A DNA stretch of 64,000 nucleotides from CAYVIB01 sp964451365 (lineage in GTDB: Bacteria > Pseudomonadota > Gammaproteobacteria > Pseudomonadales > Cellvibrionaceae): assembly GCA_964451365.1 (NCBI GenBank), contig CAYVIB010000005.1, positions 62,001-126,000 of the forward strand. Direction: 5' to 3'. The notes under the pieces were generated by a model that was not told where the DNA came from, ran no database searches, and saw only the letters and a program-made list of their open reading frames with translations. Positions 8,956 to 17,272 of the stretch are shown here, one piece after another. Made by a program: the position numbers and the translations under genes. How positions within the stretch are numbered: the first letter of the stretch is position 1; each line of letters opens with the position of its first letter.

Positions 8956-9195
8956 CCTGCACGATACTTCCTTAAGCAAAGAAATCTTTTTACACCGATG
9001 CCACCGAAACCAGTTCGCCTACCGGAGGCCCTTCAGAAACACGCCGTAAATCCTCCCTGGAGGCTCTACGGGTAACTTACTGCGCTAACCGGTTTACCCA
9101 TGTGCCGAAGGTTTCTGAAGGGCCTCCGGTAGGCGAACTTACCACCGCGATTTTAAGCAAAATTGGCTTAAGGAAGTGCCATTCATATCTAACCT
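8948..9195. repeat. Palindromic, MITE-like intergenic element with flanking 11-bp direct repeats
   Basis: The element sits between the convergent PilZ and hemL genes. An 11-base direct repeat, ATATCTAACCT, occurs at 8948-8958 and 9185-9195. Inside it, a 12-base inverted pair ACTTCCTTAAGC / GCTTAAGGAAGT lies at 8966-8977 and 9166-9177. A perfect 29-base inverted pair lies at 9012-9040 and 9111-9139. The 70-base centre has a further nested pair, GGGTAA 9070-9075 and TTACCC 9094-9099, and CCTCC...GGAGG close to 9052. Nothing in it codes for a protein. The arrangement fits a non-autonomous mobile element with a target duplication, or a REP-type palindrome serving both genes as a bidirectional stop signal. 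The left direct repeat contains the TAA stop of the PilZ gene. Confidence 0.75.
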
Positions 9196-9199
9196 AATC

Positions 9200-10483
9200 T
9201 TATTTTAGATTTCTAAAAACCGTTCCAGCAGCGGCAATGGTTTGCTCAATATCCTCATTGCTATGGGCCGCTGACATAAACGCCGCTTCGTACGAAGCCG
9301 GTGCCAGGTAAATCCCCTCTTCCAGCATGCTGTGGAAAAAGGCGTTGAAGCGCGGAATATTGCAACTCATCACCTGCTGATAATTGGTAATACTGTCGTC
9401 GCCGGTAAAGAAACCGCCCCACATGGTACCGACGTGGTTAGTTGTAAAAGGAACGCCCGCTTCATCGGCAGCCGATTTTAATCCTTTTACCAGTTTTTCC
9501 GTTTTATCGAACAAAGGTGGATAAAAATCTTTCCGGCTGATTTTTTTCAGTGTCGCCAGCCCGGCACTCATGGCAACCGGATTGCCTGAAAGGGTGCCCG
9601 CCTGGTAGACCGGGCCGATGGGCGCGATGAAATCCATAATCTCCGCCTTGCCGCCAAAGGCGCCGACCGGCATGCCGCCGCCCACCACCTTGCCCAGCGT
9701 CGTCAGGTCCGGTTTGATATTGAAATATTCCTGCGCACCGCCCAGACCCAGGCGGAAACCAGTCATGACTTCATCGAAAATTAGAATACTGCCGTAACGG
9801 TCGCACTCCTCGCGCAGGCTCTCCAGAAAACCGGGTAGCGGAGGAATGCAATTCATGTTACCCGCGACAGGTTCTACAATAATGCAGGCCACCTGGCTGC
9901 CGATGTCTGAAAAAGCTTTTTTGACCTGTTCAATGTTGTTGTAGGTGAGCGTCACCGTATGTTCGGCCAGGCAGGCGGGTACACCGGGGGAACTGGGCAC
10001 GCCCAGGGTCAGGGCGCCGCTGCCGGCCTTTATTAAAAGCGAATCGGAGTGACCGTGATAACAGCCTTCGAATTTAATAATTTTGTCCCGCCCGGTGTAA
10101 CCCCTGGCCAGGCGAATTGCACTCATGGTGGCTTCGGTGCCGGAACTGACGAAACGGATTTTGTCGATGTTCGGCATGATTTCACATACCAGGGCCGCAA
10201 GTTCTGTTTCAATTTCCGTCGGCGCGCCAAAGCTCAGGCCATCCCGCAGTTTCTCCGTTACGGCGTTCAGTACGTCTTCATCCGAGTGGCCGAGAATCAT
10301 CGGGCCCCACGACAAAACATAGTCGATATATTTTTTATCGTTTATGTCGTAGAGGTAGGCACCCTTGGCCCGCTTTACAAATACTGGTTCGCCACCCACC
10401 GCCTTGAACGCGCGAACGGGCGAATTAACGCCACCGGGAATGACTTTTTGCGCGGCGTTAAAAGCTTGGGAGAAATTCGACAT
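9200..10483 (-). CDS. hemL: Glutamate-1-semialdehyde 2,1-aminomutase
   Basis: A PLP enzyme of 427 residues that converts glutamate-1-semialdehyde to 5-aminolevulinate, the last step of the C5 route to heme precursors. Full family length is present: NSPVRAF near the N-terminus, SSGTEATMSAIRLARG, the FEGCYHGHSDS block, FDEVMTGFR, and the PLP-lysine segment TTLGKVVGGGMPVGAFGG. It acts in the cytoplasm after GluTR. GAGGACAAC before the ATG is a good ribosome binding site. It is the last gene of the minus-strand run thiD-like - thiE - hemL, seven bases after thiE, an order also known from Pseudomonas. Confidence 0.97.
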   Translation of the reverse strand: MSNFSQAFNAAQKVIPGGVNSPVRAFKAVGGEPVFVKRAKGAYLYDINDKKYIDYVLSWGPMILGHSDEDVLNAVTEKLRDGLSFGAPTEIETELAALVCEIMPNIDKIRFVSSGTEATMSAIRLARGYTGRDKIIKFEGCYHGHSDSLLIKAGSGALTLGVPSSPGVPACLAEHTVTLTYNNIEQVKKAFSDIGSQVACIIVEPVAGNMNCIPPLPGFLESLREECDRYGSILIFDEVMTGFRLGLGGAQEYFNIKPDLTTLGKVVGGGMPVGAFGGKAEIMDFIAPIGPVYQAGTLSGNPVAMSAGLATLKKISRKDFYPPLFDKTEKLVKGLKSAADEAGVPFTTNHVGTMWGGFFTGDDSITNYQQVMSCNIPRFNAFFHSMLEEGIYLAPASYEAAFMSAAHSNEDIEQTIAAAGTVFRNLK

Positions 10484-10490
10484 GTTGTCC

Positions 10491-11108
10491 TCACAGGTTC
10501 AAAAATTGTTGTGCGCGCAATTTTACATCATCGCAGTCAAAGAGCGCGCGGCACACCGCCGTTGCGTGAGCGCCGTGATCAAACATAATCCTGGCGTTTT
10601 CGATATTAATACCACCGATGGCGACGATGGGTAAATCAAATTCCATGACGGCTGTTGCCAATATTGTTAGATCAGCCTGCCGCGCATCGCTTTTTGTTTG
10701 TGAGGGGAAAAAACGGCCGAAAGCGAGATAATTTGCCCCCTGTCGGTGTGCGCTCGTCGCCAGCGCCATGGAGTTATGACAGGTTGCGCCGATAATAAAA
10801 TTTTCACCCAGATAAGCCCGTGCCTCTTCAACGGGTGTGTCGTCCTGCCCGAGGTGAACGCCGTGGGCATGGATTTTTTTTGCCAGTTCCACGTCGTCAT
10901 TGATAATAAATCGGCTACCGTAATGCTTGCACAGCTCCAACAATTGAATTGCTTCGGCAAGGCGTTTTGTTTCCTCACCGGATTTATCGCGATATTGAAT
11001 CCATTGGGTTCCACCCTGAAGCGCGGCTTCCACTTTTTCAAGCAGCAATTGGCCGGACATAAAACTGTTGTCCGTGATTCCGTATAAGATCGGTGGCGTA
11101 ATTTGCAT
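10491..11108 (-). CDS. thiE: Thiamine-phosphate synthase
   Basis: About 205 residues. The enzyme joins HMP pyrophosphate and thiazole phosphate to give thiamine phosphate. The expected TIM-barrel motifs are present: QYRDKS (pyrophosphate/Lys site), INDD, HLGQDD, ATCHN, a diverged FGRFFPSQTKSDA loop, and AIGGI near the end. I use the ATG at 11108; an in-frame GTG at 11114 would add two residues, and neither has a strong ribosome binding site, which suggests coupling to the gene before it. It lies a few bases after the ThiD-like gene and seven before hemL. A second ThiE-like domain occurs at the C-terminus of the Nudix protein at 46131. Confidence 0.94.
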   Translation of the reverse strand: MQITPPILYGITDNSFMSGQLLLEKVEAALQGGTQWIQYRDKSGEETKRLAEAIQLLELCKHYGSRFIINDDVELAKKIHAHGVHLGQDDTPVEEARAYLGENFIIGATCHNSMALATSAHRQGANYLAFGRFFPSQTKSDARQADLTILATAVMEFDLPIVAIGGINIENARIMFDHGAHATAVCRALFDCDDVKLRAQQFLNL

Positions 11109-11120
11109 CGGCACTGAGGT

Positions 11121-11981
11121 TTAATGCGCTTTTTTCGCGGGCATTTCGGCGGAGGAGTCGGCCATGCTGGAGGATTCGGTATTGTGATCGGCCCAGAAAA
11201 ACCGGTAGGGGGTTCGCTGGCCGAATCCTAGTTGACGTGACATGCGGATCGCCTGCCAGGTAAAGTTCTGGGCCTGTTCAATGGCCTGCACTTCGTCGCC
11301 GCCGTGCGCGAGGTAAGCCGCCGTACTCATGGCAAGCGTGCTGTTGGCCCCGTGGCAGGTTGGCGCTTCCTGCTCCCAATAATAGTGTTTGATCAACCCT
11401 TTGTTGCCGAACAGGCTGTTTTGAAATTCCTTCCGCTCCTTACCGGTACCGGTGATAAATACAAAGTGGCTGCCGGAGGAAATAAGCGCATGCGCGGTGG
11501 CTTCTATGGTATCGGATTCCTGGGTAATTTTTCGTGCTTCATAAAGCGAAAAATTCGCGATGGAGGTCAGTGGCAAAATAAGGTTGGAAAACGCGCTGGG
11601 TAAATCCGCCTGTTCAGTTGCCTCGTCGTTCCAAAGGCAAAGTACCGGGTGAGCGACCACCGGAATGTGACTGTAGTCGCGCAGTATGCTGTGAATGGCC
11701 TCGGCGTTGGCGGTGGAACCGAGAAAACCGATTTTAATGGCTTTGACATCCATGCCTTCCAGCACTGAACGCGCCTGCTCAATGATAATGGTGGAGTCCA
11801 CCGCGAGAGTTTCTGTCTCTTGGGTCGAGCCCTCCGTGCAGATGGCGGTGGCAATTGGTGCGCAGTGGCACCCGATACTCGCTGCTGTTTCGATATCCGC
11901 CTGAATGCCGCCACAACCGGAAGGGTCCAGCGTGGAAAACGCCAGGATAACCGGGGGGTTGGCGGACGAGGAGGTCTGCAT
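11121..11981 (-). CDS. ThiD-like hydroxymethylpyrimidine kinase family protein with altered active-site motif
   Basis: About 286 residues from the ATG at 11981; an upstream in-frame extension to 12215 is open but carries no recognizable sequence. The fold signature is present: STLDPSGCGGIQADIET (about 16-32) and KIGFLGS. The usual anion-hole motif GTGC, expected near residue 210, reads HGANSTLA (codons 11340-11354), so the catalytic Cys is Ser and its neighbours differ. ITGTGKERKEFQNSL replaces the usual KGGH-type block. ThiD phosphorylates HMP to HMP-PP for ThiE, and the adjacent thiE fits that pathway. The motif losses leave activity in doubt. A charged tail ending in AKKAH is extra. I found no TPP riboswitch in the leader. 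Confidence 0.82.
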   Translation of the reverse strand: MQTSSSANPPVILAFSTLDPSGCGGIQADIETAASIGCHCAPIATAICTEGSTQETETLAVDSTIIIEQARSVLEGMDVKAIKIGFLGSTANAEAIHSILRDYSHIPVVAHPVLCLWNDEATEQADLPSAFSNLILPLTSIANFSLYEARKITQESDTIEATAHALISSGSHFVFITGTGKERKEFQNSLFGNKGLIKHYYWEQEAPTCHGANSTLAMSTAAYLAHGGDEVQAIEQAQNFTWQAIRMSRQLGFGQRTPYRFFWADHNTESSSMADSSAEMPAKKAH

Positions 11982-12105
11982 CGGCGAATCCGGAGCAAGT
12001 TGAAAATCGAAGGTTTTCGAAAGTCTAACACACTGAAGACAACCGGTTAAACGATAGGTTCTGACTTCGGGTAATAGCCGGAATGCGAAATGGGCTATTT
12101 GTTGA

Positions 12106-12549
12106 TCACGATGGGATACGCACCACCACCAGAATGACAACGGCAAAAAGAATAAGCACGGGAAATTCGTTAAAAAAACGGAAGAAAACGTGGTTCGCCG
12201 GCCTGCGGTCCTCACGGAACATCTTCAAATAGCGGCCGCACAGCCAGTGATATCCCACAAGTATCGCCACCAGGGAAATTTTGATCCAGAACCACATGGC
12301 GCCGGAGTAGTAGGGCCAGTTGTAACTGGCTGTCCAGGCGCCAAAAAAAACAGTGGCGATCATCGACGGTGTACCGATGGCGCGGTAGAGCTTGCGCTCC
12401 ATCACTTTGAATCGGTCCCTGCTTATCTGGTCCTCCGCCATCGCGTGGTAAACGAAGAGGCGCGGCAGATAAAACAGTGCCGCAAACCAACAGATGACAA
12501 AGATAATGTGGAAAGCCTTTACCCAGGCAAATCCGCTACTCCACAACAT
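12106..12549 (-). CDS. hemJ: HemJ-type protoporphyrinogen IX oxidase (CopD-like membrane protein)
   Basis: 147 residues with four hydrophobic helices. It begins with the family's typical KAFHIIFVICWFAALFYLPR segment containing the conserved His, followed by VYH. RKLYRAIGTPSM and a KISLVAILVGYHW helix follow. HemJ oxidizes protoporphyrinogen IX to protoporphyrin IX in the inner membrane in bacteria without HemG/HemY. The length agrees with the family (about 140-150). An AAGGA about ten bases upstream supports the start. The start overlaps the end of the CLC gene by 14 bases, implying coupled translation. Presence of hemJ and hemL in one minus-strand block links it to heme synthesis. Confidence 0.92.
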   Translation of the reverse strand: MLWSSGFAWVKAFHIIFVICWFAALFYLPRLFVYHAMAEDQISRDRFKVMERKLYRAIGTPSMIATVFFGAWTASYNWPYYSGAMWFWIKISLVAILVGYHWLCGRYLKMFREDRRPANHVFFRFFNEFPVLILFAVVILVVVRIPS

Positions 12550-14308
12550 GACGAAATTCCTTCGGCTGATAGTAGTTCTGAATGGCGTTCATGGTGATTA
12601 TCCCCTGTACATTGCTGATAACAGGGGAGCCCAGTCGGGAAACGTAAAGTGCGTCCGCCTGCTGTGTTCTTAGAGCGTGCAGGGCTTCGTGCAGGCTGGC
12701 GGTTTCGTGAATCGGTTTGACTGGCAGGCGGCGACCGGGAATGTTCTGCAGGTTAATTGCCTGTTCCAGGCTCAGCACTTCAACCGGCGCATTTTCCAGA
12801 TAGCTTGCCAGGTCGGCCGTCTGCAGTGCGTATTTGATATCTTCGGATTCGAAAACAATCCACATCGGGTTGCCGGTTAACAATTTTTTCGCCTCTTCGT
12901 AATCGACAGTTTGAGGAGATAAAATTAACTTCCTTTCCATCAGGCTGCGCACGCCGACCCGTCGCAGAGCCTGTTTGGCGGGGCCGTAATCCAGCGTGCG
13001 TCCGGTACAGTTCAGTTGCTCAATAAAGATACCCTCAAGCTTAAAGAACGTCCGCGTCGAAATGCAGGCCACCACAATCACCAGCATTGCGGGAAAAATC
13101 ATGTTGGGGTTATAGCTCAATTCCAGCACTGCCACCAAAGCGGCCAGTGGTGCATTCAAGGTTGCCGCCATCATGCCCGTCATGCCGAGCATAACGTAAA
13201 AACCCGTGCTGGCGTTGAAGTTGGGGATGAACATATTTAACAGCATTGCCAGTGCGCCACCGATGCATGCGCCGATAACAAGCAACGGCCCTATCAGCCC
13301 GCCGGGAATACCAAGGCCGATGACAAAAGGCGTCACAACCAGTTTTGCCGCGGCGATAATCAGCAGGCTTGTCAGCGCCAGTTCGCCGGTAAGGGAGAGT
13401 TTCACCGTATCGTAACCGAGCCCCATAATTTCCGGAACGTAGACGGCCACAAAGCTGCCAAGCAATGCCGCGATCAGCATGCGAACTGCAATATGCAGGC
13501 GGTTCAGCTTCAGGCCGGCGATATTGAGGCGAATATAGATTGCCGCGGATAACGACAGGCAAAGGCCGATAAGCAGCATGTAGGGCAGTTCGATCAAACC
13601 GGTCATGTCGGTGTCGCCCATAAAATTGATCGCCTCGCCAAACGTGGCCTGGCTGACGACTGTACCCATCACCGAAGCCAGAATTACCGGCACAAAACCT
13701 ACGACCGTATATTCCAGCGCGATAACTTCCATGGCGAAAATAACGCCCGCCATGGGCGTATCGAACGACGCCGAGATTGCCGCCGCGACACCGCAACCGA
13801 TCAGGGTATGAAGGCTGTTGTTTGGCAGTCGCAACCATTTGCCCACCTGACTCGCCACGCCGGCGCCGAGATGTGCCGCCGGGCCTTCGCGCCCCACGGA
13901 TTGGCCGCTGGCGACACAAATGATCGCGCCGAAAAACTGCACCACCCAGTTGCCCAACGGCAGGTGCCCCTGGTAATTATGGAGGCGGTCCAGTACGTGA
14001 CTGACGCTGACATCGCTCTTTTGTTTGCCCGCGAAATGAATCAGCACGCCAATGGCCGCCGCGCCGGTAAAAATCATTGCGACACGTCCGGAAGGCGCGA
14101 GCGATTCAAAATCTTCAGGGCCGGACGCCAGCAGCAGGGACAGGGGTGCGTCAATCAGAAAACGAAAAGCCACGATCACGCCACCGGTCACCAATCCGAT
14201 TAGCAGACCGAGAAGCGTTAACTGCGGCAATGCATCGATGTACGCAAGCGACAATCTAAAGTTGTTCAGCGCGCTGATTAGCCTGGCTTTTAACGTTGTA
14301 TATTTCAA
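12536..14308 (-). CDS. CLC-family chloride channel/antiporter with C-terminal CBS-like region
   Basis: 590 residues. About ten hydrophobic segments make a CLC membrane domain (about 20-430). The gating-glutamate motif GREGPAAHLG is intact, as is GIPGGLIGP (the GxFxP-type motif). The first selectivity motif, normally GSGIP, is replaced by sequence around SDVSVSHVLDRL, so the usual anion-coordinating Ser is absent. After the membrane part, about 150 residues resemble a CBS pair (PVKPIHETASLHEALHALR). Start: TTG at 14308, the only plausible initiator before an in-frame stop at 14378; no strong ribosome binding site is visible. It probably heads the clc-hemJ unit and diverges from argC. Confidence 0.88.
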   Translation of the reverse strand: MKYTTLKARLISALNNFRLSLAYIDALPQLTLLGLLIGLVTGGVIVAFRFLIDAPLSLLLASGPEDFESLAPSGRVAMIFTGAAAIGVLIHFAGKQKSDVSVSHVLDRLHNYQGHLPLGNWVVQFFGAIICVASGQSVGREGPAAHLGAGVASQVGKWLRLPNNSLHTLIGCGVAAAISASFDTPMAGVIFAMEVIALEYTVVGFVPVILASVMGTVVSQATFGEAINFMGDTDMTGLIELPYMLLIGLCLSLSAAIYIRLNIAGLKLNRLHIAVRMLIAALLGSFVAVYVPEIMGLGYDTVKLSLTGELALTSLLIIAAAKLVVTPFVIGLGIPGGLIGPLLVIGACIGGALAMLLNMFIPNFNASTGFYVMLGMTGMMAATLNAPLAALVAVLELSYNPNMIFPAMLVIVVACISTRTFFKLEGIFIEQLNCTGRTLDYGPAKQALRRVGVRSLMERKLILSPQTVDYEEAKKLLTGNPMWIVFESEDIKYALQTADLASYLENAPVEVLSLEQAINLQNIPGRRLPVKPIHETASLHEALHALRTQQADALYVSRLGSPVISNVQGIITMNAIQNYYQPKEFRHVVE

Positions 14309-14424
14309 TAGTCTGGAGTGGACGTGTTTTGATTTGCGATAAAGGCCAGTATTATACGCATCTTGCGGTTCAATGACTTACGCAAAATTAAATACGAGAT
14401 GCAAAATTTATACGAGGATTCAAA

Positions 14425-15465
14425 GTGATACAGGTTGGTATTGTAGGTGGCACCGGTTATACCGGGGTGGAGTTGTTGAGGCTTCTTGCGCAACATCCCC
14501 AGGTAAATGTAAAAGTTATTACATCCCGCGGAGAGGCGGGCAAGCCGGTTGCCGACCTGTATCCCAACCTGCGTGGTCACTACGATCTGGCCTTCAGCGA
14601 ACCCGACCCCGCCGCGTTGAGCGCTTGCGATGTTATTTTCTTCGCGACACCTCACGGCGTTGCCCAATCGATGATGTTCGAGATAATGGCCGCGGGCACA
14701 CGGGTTATCGACCTCTCGGCGGATTTTCGCATCAAGGACATCGCCACCTGGGAGCAGTGGTACGGCCAGAAGCACGGCTGCCCGGAACTGGTGGAGCAGG
14801 CGGTGTACGGCCTGCCGGAGGTTAACCGCGAGGCCATCAAAGGTGCGCGGTTAGTCGCCTGCCCCGGGTGTTATCCCACCTCGGTGCAACTGGGCCTGCT
14901 GCCTTTACTGGAAAATGACCTGGTGGACCCTACCACCCTCATCGCCAACTCCGCCTCCGGTGTAAGCGGCGCGGGCCGGCAGGCGAAAATCGAAATGCTG
15001 CTGGCGGAAAACAGCGAAAGTTTCCGTGCCTATGCCGTGGCTGGCCACAGGCACCTGCCGGAAATTGAACAGGGATTGCGCACGATGCAAAAAGCCGGTG
15101 CCCCACAGGCCAGCATTACCTTCGTTCCCCACCTGCTGCCCATTGTTCGCGGTATTCATTCCACGCTTTACGCTAGACTCAAGGGGGATTGTCCGGATTT
15201 ACAGGGCCTTTATGAACAGCGCTACAAGGATGAAATATTCGTCGATGTGCTGCCCAAAGGGCAACTGCCGGAAACCCGCAGCACCCGCGGCAGTAATGTA
15301 TGCCGACTGGCGGTGATGGAGCCCCAGCAAAAAGGTACCGTGGTGGTGATGTCGGCCATTGACAACCTGACCAAGGGTGCATCCGGGCAGGGCGTACAAA
15401 ATATGAACATTATGTTCGGGTTGGACGAGCGGATGGGTTTGAGCGCGCCCGCATTGCTGCCCTAA
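14425..15465 (+). CDS. argC: N-acetyl-gamma-glutamyl-phosphate reductase
   Basis: 346 residues. It reduces N-acetylglutamyl phosphate with NADPH to the semialdehyde, the third step of arginine synthesis. The N-terminal Rossmann motif is GIVGGTGYTGVELLRLL. The catalytic Cys is in ACPGCYPTS. GHRHLPEIEQ and FVPHLLPIVRGI fit the family, and the length is normal. It starts with GTG at 14425, with ACGAGG eight bases upstream. argJ, another arginine gene, lies 30 kb further on, so the pathway is scattered. The next gene starts 114 bases later. Confidence 0.96.
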   Translation: MIQVGIVGGTGYTGVELLRLLAQHPQVNVKVITSRGEAGKPVADLYPNLRGHYDLAFSEPDPAALSACDVIFFATPHGVAQSMMFEIMAAGTRVIDLSADFRIKDIATWEQWYGQKHGCPELVEQAVYGLPEVNREAIKGARLVACPGCYPTSVQLGLLPLLENDLVDPTTLIANSASGVSGAGRQAKIEMLLAENSESFRAYAVAGHRHLPEIEQGLRTMQKAGAPQASITFVPHLLPIVRGIHSTLYARLKGDCPDLQGLYEQRYKDEIFVDVLPKGQLPETRSTRGSNVCRLAVMEPQQKGTVVVMSAIDNLTKGASGQGVQNMNIMFGLDERMGLSAPALLP

Positions 15466-15579
15466 CCGTTAGGTCGATATGGGTTCCAGTTAACATTTTT
15501 TGTTATCGAAGCAGTTCTTTAATGAATTGAAGATCAAACCTTTCCTAAAATAAAAAAACTATAAAAGAAGTGAACTGTT

Positions 15580-16320
15580 ATGGCAGCCGTAAAAGGCAGT
15601 AAACAATATCGGGTAAAAGTTATCCAGGACAGACCGCTGGCGCGGTGGCTGTCGGTGCTGGTAGTGACTCTCCTTTTAGCCGCCGGCGTGTTTGCCAGTT
15701 TTCAGGTGGGCTTCACCGAAGGCATGTCCGGCCAGGAGAAAGCCCTTGCCGATGTCGCCCGCCTGACAGAAGAGCTGGAAGAAGGTCAGGTGCGAATAAG
15801 CGAACTGGAACAGCAACTGGCCAACCTGATGGTGGCCTCCGAGGTGGATCAGCAGGCCAGTGAAGATGTGCGCCAGGAAGTGATTCTACTCAAAGACCAG
15901 TTGGCCGAGTTGCAGGAAGAAAACAGCTTCTACCGTAACCTGATGGCGCCGACTGGCAACAAGCGAGGTTTGACTTTTGGTGCGGTGGAGTTGGGGGACA
16001 CGGATCGACAGCGCACGTATCGGTATAAGGTGGTTATGCAGCAACTTGCCACCAGTCACGAACTGCTTAACGGCAACCTGCGGTTCACCATTATCGGCAA
16101 GATGAATGGCTTTGATGCGCAATATGCGCTGAGTGAGCTCTCGGAGCAGGCGGAGAGCGAAAACATAAAACTGCGATTCAAATATTTTCAAACAATAGAA
16201 GGCCAATTGACACTACCCGACGGTTTTGAACCTGAACGCATCGAACTTGTGGCTAACTCCACGGGTAGAGATGCCGTTACCATAGAAAAGCGGTTTGGCT
16301 GGTTGGTCGAGGAGACATAA
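15580..16320 (+). CDS. DUF6776-type membrane-anchored coiled-coil protein
   Basis: 246 residues: a short basic cytoplasmic start, one TM helix (about 24-46, WLSVLVVTLLLAAGVFASF), then a clear coiled coil (about 50-115, heptad-rich LTEELEEGQVRISELEQQLA). A C-terminal beta-rich domain follows, with YRYKVVMQQLATSHELLNG and FKYFQTIEGQLTLPDGFEP. This arrangement fits an uncharacterized family often found before bactofilin genes in Pseudomonas-like bacteria. The gene ends four bases before the bactofilin ATG, so the pair is likely one unit; an envelope-scaffold role together with bactofilin is inference only. Confidence 0.75.
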   Translation: MAAVKGSKQYRVKVIQDRPLARWLSVLVVTLLLAAGVFASFQVGFTEGMSGQEKALADVARLTEELEEGQVRISELEQQLANLMVASEVDQQASEDVRQEVILLKDQLAELQEENSFYRNLMAPTGNKRGLTFGAVELGDTDRQRTYRYKVVMQQLATSHELLNGNLRFTIIGKMNGFDAQYALSELSEQAESENIKLRFKYFQTIEGQLTLPDGFEPERIELVANSTGRDAVTIEKRFGWLVEET

Positions 16321-16324
16321 AAGT

Positions 16325-16777
16325 ATGTTCGGCGGTAAAAAAGATAAAGACAATATTTTTGCCAGTGGTGGCACCACTTTGCTGGCCAGGTCGGTGGAAA
16401 TTATCGGCGATATCAAATTTGGCGGTAATCTTGAAATAGAGGGCGTCGTCACCGGAAATATCTACGCCCAGTCCGAAGCCGACGCGCGCGTGCGGATAAT
16501 GGAAAAAGGCGAAGTGAAGGGCGAAATCAACGCGCCGAAAATTGTGATCAACGGCCAGGTGACAGGCGACGTGTATTCCACCAAGCATATCGAGCTTGCC
16601 GCCAACGCTGTTGTTAATGGCAATGTGCACTACAGTGTGATCGAAATGGTAAAAGGCGCCCAGGTTAACGGTAATCTGGTTCACCTGGCCGAGAAGGAAG
16701 AGCCGCGTGCCCAGCCCCAGGTGATGAAACAGGCGGTGCCGAAAATGCCTCCCGCAGCCGAACCCGGCAATACTTGA
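16325..16777 (+). CDS. Bactofilin (polymer-forming cytoskeletal protein)
   Basis: 150 residues from the ATG at 16325, with GAGGAGA about 11 bases before it. The core (about 20-125) is a run of short beta-helix repeats typical of bactofilins: VEIIGDIKFGGNLEIEG, VVTGNIYAQ, GEVKGEINAPKIVINGQVTGDVYST, LAANAVVNGNVHYSVIEM and GAQVNGNLVHL. The N-terminal tail is Lys/Asp-rich and the C-terminal tail Pro/Gln-rich, as is usual. Bactofilins assemble without nucleotides into filaments or patches that position envelope enzymes or polar factors. The neighbours (membrane coiled-coil protein before, erpA after) are consistent with the Pseudomonas order. Confidence 0.92.
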   Translation: MFGGKKDKDNIFASGGTTLLARSVEIIGDIKFGGNLEIEGVVTGNIYAQSEADARVRIMEKGEVKGEINAPKIVINGQVTGDVYSTKHIELAANAVVNGNVHYSVIEMVKGAQVNGNLVHLAEKEEPRAQPQVMKQAVPKMPPAAEPGNT

Positions 16778-16874
16778 CTGAAACACTCGGAGAAAAGGAT
16801 AATCACCGCTCGCCCGGTTGTCTCATAACTATCGGTCCCATAACCACCGGGCGGTGTATCAACGAGGTTGTTCT

Positions 16875-17228
16875 ATGAGTGCTCCCCAGACATTTATCCC
16901 CGAACCGTTGAAGGTGACGGAAAACGCGCTCGCCAAGGTGAAGGAATTGATCGAGGAAGAAGGTAATCCCGATCTGAAATTGCGGGTGTTCGTCACCGGT
17001 GGCGGATGTTCCGGTTTTCAATACGGTTTCGCCTTTGATGAAGCTTGCGCGGAAGACGATGCCAGAGTCGAGAAGGAAGGTGTGACGGTGGTGATCGACG
17101 CGATGAGCTATCCCTATCTCGTCGGCGCCCAGGTGGATTACGAAGAAGGCCTGCACGGTTCCAGGTTTGTCGTCCAAAACCCCAACGCCGCCACCACCTG
17201 CGGTTGCGGTTCGTCGTTTTCCATCTAA
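16875..17228 (+). CDS. erpA: Iron-sulfur cluster insertion protein ErpA
   Basis: 117 residues from the ATG at 16875, with GAGG seven bases upstream. A-type carrier motifs are complete: GGGCSGFQYGFAFD near residue 45 and the C-terminal CGCGSSF, giving the three ligand cysteines for an Fe-S cluster. ErpA delivers clusters to apo-enzymes such as IspG/IspH. The leader (16778-16874) contains a long-loop inverted pair, CGCCCGGT 16811-16818 and ACCGGGCG 16846-16853, whose meaning is unclear. The next element is RNase P RNA, 44 bases after the stop. Confidence 0.95.
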   Translation: MSAPQTFIPEPLKVTENALAKVKELIEEEGNPDLKLRVFVTGGGCSGFQYGFAFDEACAEDDARVEKEGVTVVIDAMSYPYLVGAQVDYEEGLHGSRFVVQNPNAATTCGCGSSFSI

Positions 17229-17272
17229 ATTTCCGATTTCAATTCCCGTTGCAATTTGTTAATGTCGCGCCC

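Noticed and set aside
11982..12105. TPP riboswitch before the thiD-like gene
   Set aside because: The conserved CTGAGA and ACCTGATCTGG blocks are absent on the transcribed strand.
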